From positions 1 through 64,000 of the forward strand of contig JADFHF010000006.1 in NCBI GenBank assembly GCA_022567305.1: DNA of 64,000 nt, in the 5' to 3' direction. The notes below the pieces were generated by a model that did no database searches, was not told the origin of the DNA, and worked only from the letters and a program-made list of their open reading frames with translations. The position numbers and the translations under genes are program-made. Source of the stretch: Bacteroidota bacterium. GTDB taxonomy: Bacteria > Bacteroidota > Rhodothermia > Rhodothermales > UBA10348. This document shows, in pieces, positions 43,136 to 52,080 of this stretch. Numbering within the stretch: position 1 is the stretch's first letter; each line of letters begins with the position of its first letter.

Positions 43136-44473
43136 ATGTTGCAGGATTTTCAGAAGAAGCTTTATCAACACATTAAGGCGCAACTCCCGGAGTCGGAATT
43201 CTATACGATCGACCAGTTGAGCGCGTCACAAATTCCTGCGGACGTCGGACATTTCCTGTCTCAAACGCTCGCGAGACGTGCGACGCTGGAAGCCAAAGAT
43301 CTAATCACATGCGCTTCACCCTGGATTGATTTTGATCTGGCGTCCGCAGAGCGATTGGTCGCTGACTTTACGACACAGCTCGGACAAAACGGAAGATTTC
43401 CAAAGGCCGAGTTTGATAAGGCTTTGGTCCGTGCCATTGACTACTGTAGCCAGTACCTGATTCTGCCCATCACCACACTGGCTACGTTTGCAATCTCCAA
43501 TCGAGACCAGGAGAACTCTCTTGCTGATATAAGACGCAGGGCCGGATATTTTCTCTACCACGGAACCGTTCTTCAATCGCTTGACGAGTTCCTGAATAAC
43601 GCGGATGGAACGCCTATCACACGCGCTTCGATCGAATCACACCTTCGAAAGGTTGCAACAGAAGAGGCGGAAAGCTTTGGTGCGGACGCTTGGCTTGTCT
43701 TGATGGATCCTTCTTTTTCTGCATATTTAATCGCGTACCCCAACGCAGAAGGGATGCCGATTCAGATGATTCAAGCGTTTCTGGAAGAACGGGGAGCCAA
43801 CAAGTTGGCGGCTGCGCTTGGGTCGTCCGCAGAAACGGTTAACGGACACCTCTCAGCGGATACGCTGGCACAGGAAATCCGCGCGTTTTTGGAGCCGATC
43901 GTTGCTACGCCGGCCCCGTCCAGACCCATTCAGCAGGAGAGCAGTGATCTACCGCTCTGGAAACAGTTTGCGAAAGGCGAACCATCCGATTCGGTGAAAC
44001 ATCTGCAACCTGAACAACAGACCGAACCACTCTGGAAGACGTATCAAGCGGAATCGACACGTCCTGGCGCCGCGGTGTCAAGCAAGTCGGCAATTGCGCC
44101 GCCAAACCCATCGCCAAGTTCGCCAATGGCCGAGTCGCCGAGCGGAGTGCCAGACACCATTCAAGGCACGATGCAAAGCGCGTTGCCAGCCGAGCTGCCG
44201 AGCAAGTCGCCAAACACCGCATCGACACCTGGTCTGGGTTTGGATCTGGGAGATGCCCTCGAACACCGTGACCGTTTTGTCAAAGAGTTATTCGAGGGTG
44301 ACGCGGCGTCGTTTGAACAAACCCTGAATCGACTCTCATCGGTTCGGTCGTGGGATGAAGCCTCACAAATTCTGACGTTCGATGTCTTCCGCAAGTACCG
44401 GATAGATATTTACAGTGAGGCTGCTATTCTTTTTACAAACGCCGTCGAACGGCAGGTCAAGCAGCATAGTTAG
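43136..44473 (+). CDS. Unknown cytoplasmic protein with duplicated PLWK motif
   Basis: A 445-residue protein with no signal peptide or membrane helix. Residues 1-260 look globular, mostly helical (DFQKKLYQHIKAQLPESE, TLEAKDLITCASPWIDFD, AVDYCSQYLILPI-like). Residues 260-370 are a low-complexity Pro/Ser/Ala linker holding two copies of a short motif, DLPLWKQFAKGE and TEPLWKTYQAES. Residues 370-445 form a conserved-looking domain, DALEHRDRFVKELFEGDAASFEQTLNRL, then ASQILTFDVFRKYRIDIYSEAAILFTNAVE. I recall similar C-termini in Bacteroidota proteins of unknown role but cannot name the family. It lies 71 bp upstream of an acyl-CoA carboxylase gene. Confidence 0.65.
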   Translation: MLQDFQKKLYQHIKAQLPESEFYTIDQLSASQIPADVGHFLSQTLARRATLEAKDLITCASPWIDFDLASAERLVADFTTQLGQNGRFPKAEFDKALVRAIDYCSQYLILPITTLATFAISNRDQENSLADIRRRAGYFLYHGTVLQSLDEFLNNADGTPITRASIESHLRKVATEEAESFGADAWLVLMDPSFSAYLIAYPNAEGMPIQMIQAFLEERGANKLAAALGSSAETVNGHLSADTLAQEIRAFLEPIVATPAPSRPIQQESSDLPLWKQFAKGEPSDSVKHLQPEQQTEPLWKTYQAESTRPGAAVSSKSAIAPPNPSPSSPMAESPSGVPDTIQGTMQSALPAELPSKSPNTASTPGLGLDLGDALEHRDRFVKELFEGDAASFEQTLNRLSSVRSWDEASQILTFDVFRKYRIDIYSEAAILFTNAVERQVKQHS

Positions 44474-44543
44474 CTCCTGCGTACCTTGATCCAGCTCTTC
44501 ATTCGAGGCTGTTTATCACATCTTTCAGGTTCATCGGGAAAGT

Positions 44544-46118
44544 ATGACCTCCAACAATTCTGATCATACAGGTGTCGAGGATCGATTCAAGGACCTCGAA
44601 GATCGCCGAAATCAAGCACGCCTGGGTGGCGGAACGGAACGACTCGCCCGGCAACGGGAAAAGGGTAAGCTAACCGCCCGTGAACGGATCGAAATCCTCT
44701 TGGACAACGGCTCATTTCAGGAGCTGGGAATGTTCGTTCGGCACCAGACGAAGGAGTTCGGCTTGGAAGAGAACCGTCCATACGGAGACGGAGTGGTAAC
44801 TGGATATGGGAATGTCGATGGGCGCCTCGTCTACGTGTACAGCCAGGACTTTACGGTTTTTGGTGGCTCACTCGGTCATGCCCATGCTCAGAAAATCGTG
44901 AAGATCATGAATCTGGCACTCGAAAACGGAGCGCCGATTATTGGTCTAAATGATTCTGGCGGGGCCCGAATTCAGGAAGGCGTTGTGTCTCTGGGCGGTT
45001 ACGCGGACATCTTTCTCCTGAATACCCTGGCGTCAGGAGTCATTCCTCAGATTTCTGGTGTCATGGGTCCGTGTGCGGGCGGCGCCGTGTACAGCCCCGC
45101 GATCACGGATTTTGTATTCATGGTGGAAAAGACAAGCTATATGTTCGTAACCGGCCCCAATGTGGTGAAAACAGTCACGCATGAGGAAGTCACATTTGAG
45201 GAACTGGGGGGCGCTGAAACCCACGCTACAAAGAGCGGTGTGGCCCACGTAACCTGTACCAACGATGCAGAATGCCTACTTCAAATACGAGAACTGCTTT
45301 CTTATCTCCCACAGAATTGCGAGGAGCCACCGCCATCGTTCGAACCGAGAGACCCCATCGATCGCGAAGATGCAGAGTTGGATTCGATCGTTCCGGATAA
45401 TCCGAACAAGCCGTATGAGATGCGCTCTGTAATCGAACGAGTAGTGGATGACGGGAAGTTCTTTGAAATCCACACTGATTTTGCTCCCAATATCATCGTC
45501 GGATTTGCACGTCTTAATGGTCGGTCAGTGGGCTTAGTCGCAAACAATCCGGCCATTCTGGCTGGAGTGCTCGATATTAACTCTTCAGTCAAGGGCGCAC
45601 GATTCATCCGATTTTGTGATGCGTTCAACATCCCTCTCGTCATCCTGGAAGATGTACCCGGCTTCATGCCTGGTACGGAGCAGGAATGGAACGGAATCAT
45701 CCGAAATGGTGCCAAGCTTTTATACGCCCTTTGTGAAGCAACCGTACCGAAAATAACGGTGATAACGAGGAAGGCCTATGGCGGAGCGTATGACGTGATG
45801 AACTCCAAACACATTCGTGGAGACCTGAACTACGCCTGGCCTACCGCAGAAATTGCCGTGATGGGCCCCAGGGGGGCTGTAGAAATCATATTTAAACGGC
45901 AGATCGCGGAAGCCGATGATCCTGAAGCAGTCGAAGAGAAATTAATCGACGAATACCGCGAAAACTTCGCTAATCCATACATTGCTGCCGAATACGGCTA
46001 TATAGACGATGTCTTTGAACCCAGAAAAACCCGAGAGATGCTCATACGTGGTCTGGAAATGCTCAAGAACAAGGTTGCCCACAATCCACCCAGAAAGCAC
46101 GGAAATATCCCCCTCTAG
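44544..46118 (+). CDS. Acyl-CoA (propionyl-CoA) carboxylase beta subunit
   Basis: A 524-residue carboxyltransferase. It has the two-domain crotonase fold of PccB/AccB proteins: N-terminal oxyanion glycines in [24 protein letters not shown] and [17 protein letters not shown], and C-terminal [25 protein letters not shown] and [16 protein letters not shown]. It transfers carboxyl from biotin to an acyl-CoA, usually propionyl-CoA, giving methylmalonyl-CoA. The biotin carboxylase partner is not in this window. ATG at 44544 (weak ribosome site GGGAAAG). It may share a transcript with the unknown protein upstream. Confidence 0.92.
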   Translation: MTSNNSDHTGVEDRFKDLEDRRNQARLGGGTERLARQREKGKLTARERIEILLDNGSFQELGMFVRHQTKEFGLEENRPYGDGVVTGYGNVDGRLVYVYSQDFTVFGGSLGHAHAQKIVKIMNLALENGAPIIGLNDSGGARIQEGVVSLGGYADIFLLNTLASGVIPQISGVMGPCAGGAVYSPAITDFVFMVEKTSYMFVTGPNVVKTVTHEEVTFEELGGAETHATKSGVAHVTCTNDAECLLQIRELLSYLPQNCEEPPPSFEPRDPIDREDAELDSIVPDNPNKPYEMRSVIERVVDDGKFFEIHTDFAPNIIVGFARLNGRSVGLVANNPAILAGVLDINSSVKGARFIRFCDAFNIPLVILEDVPGFMPGTEQEWNGIIRNGAKLLYALCEATVPKITVITRKAYGGAYDVMNSKHIRGDLNYAWPTAEIAVMGPRGAVEIIFKRQIAEADDPEAVEEKLIDEYRENFANPYIAAEYGYIDDVFEPRKTREMLIRGLEMLKNKVAHNPPRKHGNIPL

Positions 46119-46291
46119 AAACCCCGTTAGGAAGGTCATGGTCGTTTTGTTCACCCTTTAGAGACCTGTGACGTGAGAAACCTTCAAATCCCGTTTACGT
46201 TTGGGCAACTCATTCTCTCTTTCAGGAGTCTCGGTGGGCGACTAGGTTTTCTCTAGCAGCAGTCATCATTCACAATCGAGCTTTCTTCGTT

Positions 46292-48427
46292 TTGCTACGA
46301 TACATTCTCCCTGCGGTACTGTTTGCACTTGTACCCGCTGCAAATCCCGTATTAGCCGTTCAGACCCAGGAATCCGGTGTTCTCTCGCGCGTGAATATCC
46401 TTCCGCCCGACGACCTGGAACTCGAAGATGGGTTGTTGGCGGATTACGCGTCTCCGGACTCTCTGACTGAAGCACAACTGCTCGCTCGACTGGCGAGATT
46501 ATATGAGTTCCAGGCCGAAGTACTAACGGCGATGGCTCTCGGCCATGAAGACGACGTATCGCCTCTACTGGAGGGCGCTCTTACGGATTTGTCTGAGCTT
46601 CTGAAGCATCAATATGTTCGCGAAGAACCGCGATTCATGGAAATTTATCAAGTGTTAGTCAGCGAATACGAGCGCCAGTTCGGGATTTCCGACACGTTGT
46701 TCCTGGCTTATGGAGACATATTCGACACGAGATCAGATGTGTTCGCTGCGCTTGAAAAAGTTCGAAACCCACTCCTTGAAGATGTCTTCAGACCGGAGCT
46801 CCAGCCGCTTCAGACTACCGTCCCCATGACCATGAACCGTCTCGTGGAAAGCACCATGCAGACGCTTCTCAAAACACCCGATCGGCATCTCATTCATTGG
46901 TTGGAGCGAGCGGACACCTATTTCCCGATGATCGAACAGATCTTCAGAGAGGAAGGCATTCCGGACGAGTTGAAGTACCTAGCAATGATCGAATCTGGCT
47001 TGAATCCCAAGGCGAGGAGCTGGGCTCGAGCCGTTGGCATGTGGCAGTTTGTTGCCGGTACGGGAAGAGCTTACGGCCTTGAGATTAATGCGTGGGTTGA
47101 TGACCGAATGGATCCTGAGAAATCCACGCGTGCCGCCGCGAAACACCTGAAAGATCTATATGCGCGGTACGGGGATTGGCATATTGCCATGGCGGGTTAT
47201 AATTGCAGCCCTCGGTGCATCAGACGGGCGATCAACCGGGCCAAATCAGATGGACACGCCGTTCCAACGTATTGGGATATGTATCGGTACCTGCCCCGCG
47301 AAACGAGAGGATACGTTCCGATGTACGTCGCCACCTCTTTCATTATCTCAAATCCCAATGCGTTTGACTTGAAACAGGTGAAACCCGGTCCGGCTTATGA
47401 ATACCAGCTTATCCCGGTTCAGGGTATGTTATCGTTACGCGAAATCGCAGATCTAGCTGGAACCGATCTTTCGACGATGAGAGCACTCAATCCCAGTCTT
47501 CGACGTTCCACGCTACCCCCCTCGACCGGGCTATTTTATTTAAAAATACCTGTTGGGTCGACTGATCAATTTTACGCCGCCTACGACGCGCTCCCCGAAT
47601 CGGTCAAACAGCCGGCCGGAGAATACGTGGTTCGACGCGGCGACACGCTCGGTGAAATCGGGACGCGGTATGGAGTCAGTGTGTCGAGACTCATGCAGAA
47701 GAATGGGCTCCGGAGCACTCGCATTCAAATTGGTCAGCGATTGGTCGTGCCTTTATCCGACTACAGCCAGACGCTCCCTGAAATCGTGGGCGCCACAGGA
47801 ACACTCGTGCAATACGGCCGGCGCTCAACGCGTCCAATCATTTCAATCACGCAGCGTCGGACCTCGACAGCAGCGGGTTCTTCGAAAATCGTTCAGGCGA
47901 GTGCGCCGGCGTCGGGACCCTCCCAATCGTCGACGTCCAATGTACCCAATGGACAAACCCGAATTGTTTACACCGTAAGACGCGGCGATACTCTGGGTAA
48001 AATTGCCGATCGGTTCAAGGTATCGGTTTCCCAACTCCAGTCTTGGAACAACCTCCGCGGGACGCGGATCATCTCTGGAGCGCGACTGTCGATTTATACA
48101 GATTCCGGGTCGGCGTCGACTTCGGGACAGATTACCTACGTCGTAAAATCCGGTGACACCTTGTCCAAGATCGCTACGCGGCACGGAGTTACCGTCACGA
48201 ATCTGCGACGATGGAACGGTATTAGTGGTTCAAGAATTCGGACAGGACAGCGACTCAATATTCGCTCCGGCTCCGGATCTGAAATGGTGATCCATACCGT
48301 ACGAAGAGGAGACACCCTCATTGGGATCGCAAGTCGATATGCGGTTACCGTGGCGAAGATCAAGGAATGGAATACGCTCCGTAGCAACACCATTCGTGTC
48401 GGTCAACAACTAAATATCTTTCGGTAG
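46292..48427 (+). CDS. MltD-like lytic transglycosylase with four LysM repeats
   Basis: A 711-residue envelope protein with a signal peptide (LRYILPAVLFALVPAANPVLA). The start is the TTG at 46292, since no ATG lies between the preceding stop and the signal. Residues about 205-340 are the SLT domain, with catalytic Glu in LAMIESGLNP and WQFVAGTGRAYGL plus GDWHIAMAGYNCSPR. Four LysM modules follow (EYVVRRGDTLGEIG, VYTVRRGDTLGKIA, TYVVKSGDTLSKIA, VIHTVRRGDTLIGIA). These enzymes cleave glycan strands of murein, forming 1,6-anhydro ends, and bind murein through LysM. Standalone; downstream lies the sigma-factor operon. Confidence 0.9.
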   Translation: MLRYILPAVLFALVPAANPVLAVQTQESGVLSRVNILPPDDLELEDGLLADYASPDSLTEAQLLARLARLYEFQAEVLTAMALGHEDDVSPLLEGALTDLSELLKHQYVREEPRFMEIYQVLVSEYERQFGISDTLFLAYGDIFDTRSDVFAALEKVRNPLLEDVFRPELQPLQTTVPMTMNRLVESTMQTLLKTPDRHLIHWLERADTYFPMIEQIFREEGIPDELKYLAMIESGLNPKARSWARAVGMWQFVAGTGRAYGLEINAWVDDRMDPEKSTRAAAKHLKDLYARYGDWHIAMAGYNCSPRCIRRAINRAKSDGHAVPTYWDMYRYLPRETRGYVPMYVATSFIISNPNAFDLKQVKPGPAYEYQLIPVQGMLSLREIADLAGTDLSTMRALNPSLRRSTLPPSTGLFYLKIPVGSTDQFYAAYDALPESVKQPAGEYVVRRGDTLGEIGTRYGVSVSRLMQKNGLRSTRIQIGQRLVVPLSDYSQTLPEIVGATGTLVQYGRRSTRPIISITQRRTSTAAGSSKIVQASAPASGPSQSSTSNVPNGQTRIVYTVRRGDTLGKIADRFKVSVSQLQSWNNLRGTRIISGARLSIYTDSGSASTSGQITYVVKSGDTLSKIATRHGVTVTNLRRWNGISGSRIRTGQRLNIRSGSGSEMVIHTVRRGDTLIGIASRYAVTVAKIKEWNTLRSNTIRVGQQLNIFR

Positions 48428-48615
48428 ACCGAGCGCACAATTCTCTCAAGGGTGTAACCGTACGTTTCGATTCTCGTCTACTTCTCGTTTGTGGCATGGT
48501 TCAGAAAGTGCGCTTCAGAGCGCTATTCCAGCGAGACGGGCAATTTTTGTATGAATGCAATAATTCTCACCATTGATGCGTTCATAGCCCGAACTGAACG
48601 TCAGGCGACAGGAAG

Positions 48616-49260
48616 ATGGCTTTCCCACAAGGGGTAAAAGACCGGATAAGCATTGCCAATCCATCGGATGAAGAACTGGTATCGGCATATGTCGACCAGG
48701 GTGACGAACGTGCGTTCCGAATGCTGGTCGAGCGACATCAGGAAAGAGTCTTTGGATTTCTGCTCGGAATGGTCCGTGATCGGACGGTTGCCAACGACCT
48801 TTTTCAGGAAACGTATATCCGGGTTATCTCAGCCCTTCAACGGCAGCGAGCTTCGTACGCTCAACAGGGTCGATTTCTTGGCTGGGTGTTGAGGATCGCG
48901 CGTAATGCTGCGCTCGATCATTTGCGCACCCGAAAACGATGGCAAGATGTATCCGCAACCGTCGACGAATCGGAGACATCCTTTTGGGATCGTCTTCCTG
49001 ATAATGAACTCTCCTCAGACGTTGTCTTGCACAACTCCGAACAAGAGAGTTTTTTACGGGAATGCATCAATGATCTGCCTCCTGAACAGAGGGAAGTTTT
49101 ACTTCTTCGCCACGAAGCTGAGTTAACGTTCAGAGAAATTGCAGAACTGACTGATTGTTCGATTAATACGGCACTGGGACGAATGCGATATGCCCTTCAT
49201 AACCTGAGACACATCATTGCTTCGTCGGATAAAGTGGAATTATCAGAATTCGGTCCCTGA
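48616..49260 (+). CDS. ECF-type RNA polymerase sigma factor
   Basis: A 214-residue ECF (group 4) sigma factor. Region 2 contains AFRMLVERHQERVFGFLLGMV and NDLFQETYIRV with the polymerase-binding pattern; FLGWVLRIARNAALDHLR follows. Region 4 holds LPPEQREVLLLRHEAELTFREIAELTDCSINTALGRM, a helix-turn-helix for the -35 element. GGAAG precedes the ATG by three bases. The next gene, 25 bp on, encodes a membrane protein with the layout of an anti-sigma factor, followed by two exported proteins. I infer an envelope-stress regulon with this sigma at its head. Confidence 0.92.
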   Translation: MAFPQGVKDRISIANPSDEELVSAYVDQGDERAFRMLVERHQERVFGFLLGMVRDRTVANDLFQETYIRVISALQRQRASYAQQGRFLGWVLRIARNAALDHLRTRKRWQDVSATVDESETSFWDRLPDNELSSDVVLHNSEQESFLRECINDLPPEQREVLLLRHEAELTFREIAELTDCSINTALGRMRYALHNLRHIIASSDKVELSEFGP

Positions 49261-49285
49261 CCGAAGGAAGAAATGGTAGACCGTT

Positions 49286-49924
49286 ATGGAAGAAAAAAGG
49301 AACATTTTACTCCACCTTTACGGAGAAGCAGACTCGGCTAGCGATCTGCGTAGTTTGTTGAAAGACAAAGAACTACAGAGAGAGCATCAAGCGCTGAGCG
49401 AGGTAAAATTCCGTCTCGACCACCTGGATCCATCTAGACCAGATTCGAACACCCTTGATCGGATCATGGCTCACGCAGGAAAAGCGGCTGCCTCAACAGC
49501 AGTTGGCGATCGACGGGGAGACCGGCCACCCCTTTGGCGCACAAGGCCCATTCGGCGGGTACTCATTCCTGCGATGTCTATTGCCGCGGCGATTGTCATC
49601 GCCGTGGGCTTCGGATATTTTTCGTCCCCAACAACCAGCGTGAACCCAACAAACGAACAGATCACGGCTGAAAATAGGGCTGCTGAGGTGGAGTCACTCC
49701 TCAGAGCAAGACCCGTCGCTCCTGACCACACGATCCAGAGCGCAGCTGGCACGATCGATCCACTCCTTGTCTGGGATTATGCCCAATCCCTGCGAGAGTT
49801 GTCCAGACGGATCGAGACGATGCGCCCTCTCGATGATTTGGATTGGGGTGCCAGATCGATCCCTTTGGAAACGCTACCAGGAGGCACCATTCCAGGGATT
49901 CTCCAGGCGTCGTCCCAACGATAA
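49286..49924 (+). CDS. Probable membrane anti-sigma factor, no zinc motif
   Basis: A 212-residue protein of cytoplasmic-membrane-periplasmic layout. Residues 1-80 are acidic and helical (LLHLYGEADSASDLRSLLKDKELQREHQAL). After a basic stretch, residues 88-112 make one membrane helix (RRVLIPAMSIAAAIVIAVGFGYF). The outside part has a helix SLREARPVAPD-like and ends ...MRPLDDLDWGARSIPLETLPGG. The zinc-binding H-x-x-x-C-x-x-C motif of many ECF anti-sigma factors is absent. The position 25 bp after the sigma gene supports the role. It carries an LDW near the end, a tripeptide that also closes the two downstream exported proteins. Confidence 0.65.
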   Translation: MEEKRNILLHLYGEADSASDLRSLLKDKELQREHQALSEVKFRLDHLDPSRPDSNTLDRIMAHAGKAAASTAVGDRRGDRPPLWRTRPIRRVLIPAMSIAAAIVIAVGFGYFSSPTTSVNPTNEQITAENRAAEVESLLRARPVAPDHTIQSAAGTIDPLLVWDYAQSLRELSRRIETMRPLDDLDWGARSIPLETLPGGTIPGILQASSQR

Positions 49925-50051
49925 TTGATTCAGCTTCATTAAAAGTATAGTATGATATACGAACGGTATTCGATCAATCGTTTCTCCAAAAGTGCCATGG
50001 CTGTGATACAAGCTCGACCATTAAATTGATTACGTTATTGAAGTAGATAGA

Positions 50052-50963
50052 ATGATGAGAAAATTTACAATGAGGATTCCGGTACTCACACTTGCATTCT
50101 TTTTTTTAGGGCTACCCTTCTCTGATGTTCAGGCCCAGGACAGGATGCATGTGGTGACGATTGAAGACGGAAAAGTTTTCATCGACGGCACGCGAGTACC
50201 TGATGATGAGCTCCCCCCTTCGCTGAAGATCCGCAATCGAGAGCTTAGTTGGAATTTTTATGGCGATGCGCTCCTGGAATTGAACGGCACGGTTTACCAG
50301 TTACTCGATGGAAAACTGGTAGAAGCTGACGACGATATTGCCAGAGACGGTCGGGTTGTCGTGTTCTTTCGCGATCCAGAGGACGAGAACTCAATGGTTC
50401 GCGTTCTCTCCCGGAGAGATCCTTTTCAGTTCAGCCTGCAGGAGCCCTACCGGCGCTACGGTGTCGTGATGGAGGATTACATGAGGGCGCTGACTAATAA
50501 GGCAAAGGAGTTCGACATTATACGGAAGCAGATCGCCGAACAAAAAGGGGAGCATGCACTCGTCCTGGCTGAGCAGCTCCAACTTCAGGCTGAAAGTGCC
50601 GCGCGAATCGCCTTGGCATTCCCGCGTGTGGAATTCGAGAGTTATCTGAACGGTATTCACGACCAGAATTTAGACCTCTACGGAGAGCTGGTCCGCGAAC
50701 ACGACATGGAGACAGATACGCACCGCCTTGCCATGGAAACCCGCGCGACCCGAAACGCCCAGCAGCGGGAGCAGCTTGTTGAAGAACTGAGAAGACGACT
50801 CCACGAGGCCTTTCAGCTGAAACAGCAGAACAGAGAGCAAGAAATTGAGCAACTTGCGGACAGGCTTCAGGAGTTACACGAGAAGCTTGGTCAACGAGCT
50901 GATCTCCGTCAACAGATTATTGAGAGCAGGCTGAAGGAACTCCTCGGCGAACTCGACTGGTAG
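50052..50963 (+). CDS. Exported coiled-coil protein 1 of the sigma operon
   Basis: A 303-residue exported protein: signal peptide (IPVLTLAFFFLGLPFSDVQA, then QDRM). A short domain follows, VTIEDGKVFIDGTRVPDDEL...SLKIRNREL, then YGDALLELNGTVYQLLDGKLVEADDD. From about residue 165 it becomes a long coiled coil rich in Glu, Gln and Arg (QIAEQKGEHALVLAEQLQLQAES, ELRRRLHEAFQLKQQNREQE), ending KELLGELDW. The DGKVFIDG start and LDW end recur in the next gene, so they are paralogs. No family is known to me. ATG at 50052, 127 bp after the anti-sigma gene. Confidence 0.7.
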   Translation: MMRKFTMRIPVLTLAFFFLGLPFSDVQAQDRMHVVTIEDGKVFIDGTRVPDDELPPSLKIRNRELSWNFYGDALLELNGTVYQLLDGKLVEADDDIARDGRVVVFFRDPEDENSMVRVLSRRDPFQFSLQEPYRRYGVVMEDYMRALTNKAKEFDIIRKQIAEQKGEHALVLAEQLQLQAESAARIALAFPRVEFESYLNGIHDQNLDLYGELVREHDMETDTHRLAMETRATRNAQQREQLVEELRRRLHEAFQLKQQNREQEIEQLADRLQELHEKLGQRADLRQQIIESRLKELLGELDW

Positions 50964-51010
50964 GTTCGGATTTCAATCCGCCTACTTCGCGCTTTTTAAG
51001 AACTGATTAA

Positions 51011-51790
51011 ATGAACGATTTAAGTACAATGACAACAAAACTGACTCACGCCGTTCGAATCCTTGGAACGCTGGCACTACTCATCCTTTTTGCGCTCCCG
51101 GCGAAAGCCCAGGAAGGCAAGGAGATCGATGTAAATCGCATTGAGGTTAAAGATGGGAAGGTCTATGTAAACGGCGAAGAAGTGAAAGAACTCGAAAACA
51201 AAGACTTGCGGATCCACTTCTCCTCGGACCGAGATCATGGCCTTACCTTTTTCCGTGGGGATAAAGACGGCGATCATGGCTTTGCCTTTTTCCGTGGAGA
51301 TGGAAAAGGTGGTTTTGGTAACTTTTCCATTCGATCACCGCGCCTGCTTGAATCGTTCGACAACGAACCGTTTTTCGTTTGGGAAGACAACGACTTTCGC
51401 CATGCAAAAAATGATTTCGACTTCTCGATGCAGATGGCGCCGTTTCACGAGAGCATGGAAATGATAAGAGACGGGGCGTTTAAATCTTTCATGATAGGAT
51501 CCGGAAGCAACGGTGAGATTCGAAAGCTGGAGAGAAAATCTCGCGAGCTTGCCCGAAAGATTCGACGTGCGGAAGACAGCGAAAAAGCTGAGCTCAATGA
51601 AGAGCTCGAAGCGCTCGTTAATCAGATATTTGAACTGAAGCTCGAGACTCATCAGGAGCGCATCCGTAAAATCTCCGCTGACCTGGACCAGCTTCGTGAG
51701 CAGGTCCAGGACCGCATCGCATCGCGAGAACAAGTTATTCAGCGTCGCCTGAGCCAACTCCGCGGAGAGCGAGACACACTTGATTGGTAA
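51011..51790 (+). CDS. Exported coiled-coil protein 2 of the sigma operon
   Basis: A 259-residue exported protein and paralog of the previous gene. Signal sequence LTHAVRILGTLALLILFALPAKA is cleaved before QEGK. It then reads NRIEVKDGKVYVNGEEVKEL, a region with repeated acidic GDKDGDHGFAFFRGDGKGGFG (three Gly/Asp/Phe turns near residues 79-105), and a coiled coil from about 165 (GEIRKLERKSRELARKIRRA) ending RGERDTLDW. The first gene's DGKVFIDG and this DGKVYVNG align. Spacing is 47 bp and a perfect terminator follows 54 bp after the stop, so this closes the operon. Confidence 0.7.
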   Translation: MNDLSTMTTKLTHAVRILGTLALLILFALPAKAQEGKEIDVNRIEVKDGKVYVNGEEVKELENKDLRIHFSSDRDHGLTFFRGDKDGDHGFAFFRGDGKGGFGNFSIRSPRLLESFDNEPFFVWEDNDFRHAKNDFDFSMQMAPFHESMEMIRDGAFKSFMIGSGSNGEIRKLERKSRELARKIRRAEDSEKAELNEELEALVNQIFELKLETHQERIRKISADLDQLREQVQDRIASREQVIQRRLSQLRGERDTLDW

Positions 51791-51844
51791 ATCCGCCTCA
51801 TTATTGAGCGGAAAGCACCGGTTCGAATAAACCGCTGCGTGCAT

Positions 51845-51884
51845 GAGATCCCCGATGCGAACTTCGCATCGGGGATCTTTTTTT
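51845..51884 (+). terminator. Strong rho-independent terminator
   Basis: AGATCCCCGATGCG and CGCATCGGGGATCT form a perfect 14-bp stem around AACTT, followed by eight T residues (51877-51884). It ends the sigma-factor operon. The clearest terminator in the window. Confidence 0.92.
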
Positions 51885-52080
51885 TAAAGACCCGTTACCC
51901 GCAAATTTATCCTTATTCGGGGTCATTTGGACTGTTTTTGTACTCACGTTATTCGCTTTGCCTAATTATACTGCACCTCAAGCTGGCCGATACTTGTCCT
52001 GTAGAAACCGTGTTGGATTCGACCATTTATGAGAATTTGATCGCGTAACAAATGACTTTGAACGGAGTCGTTTGAACTTA

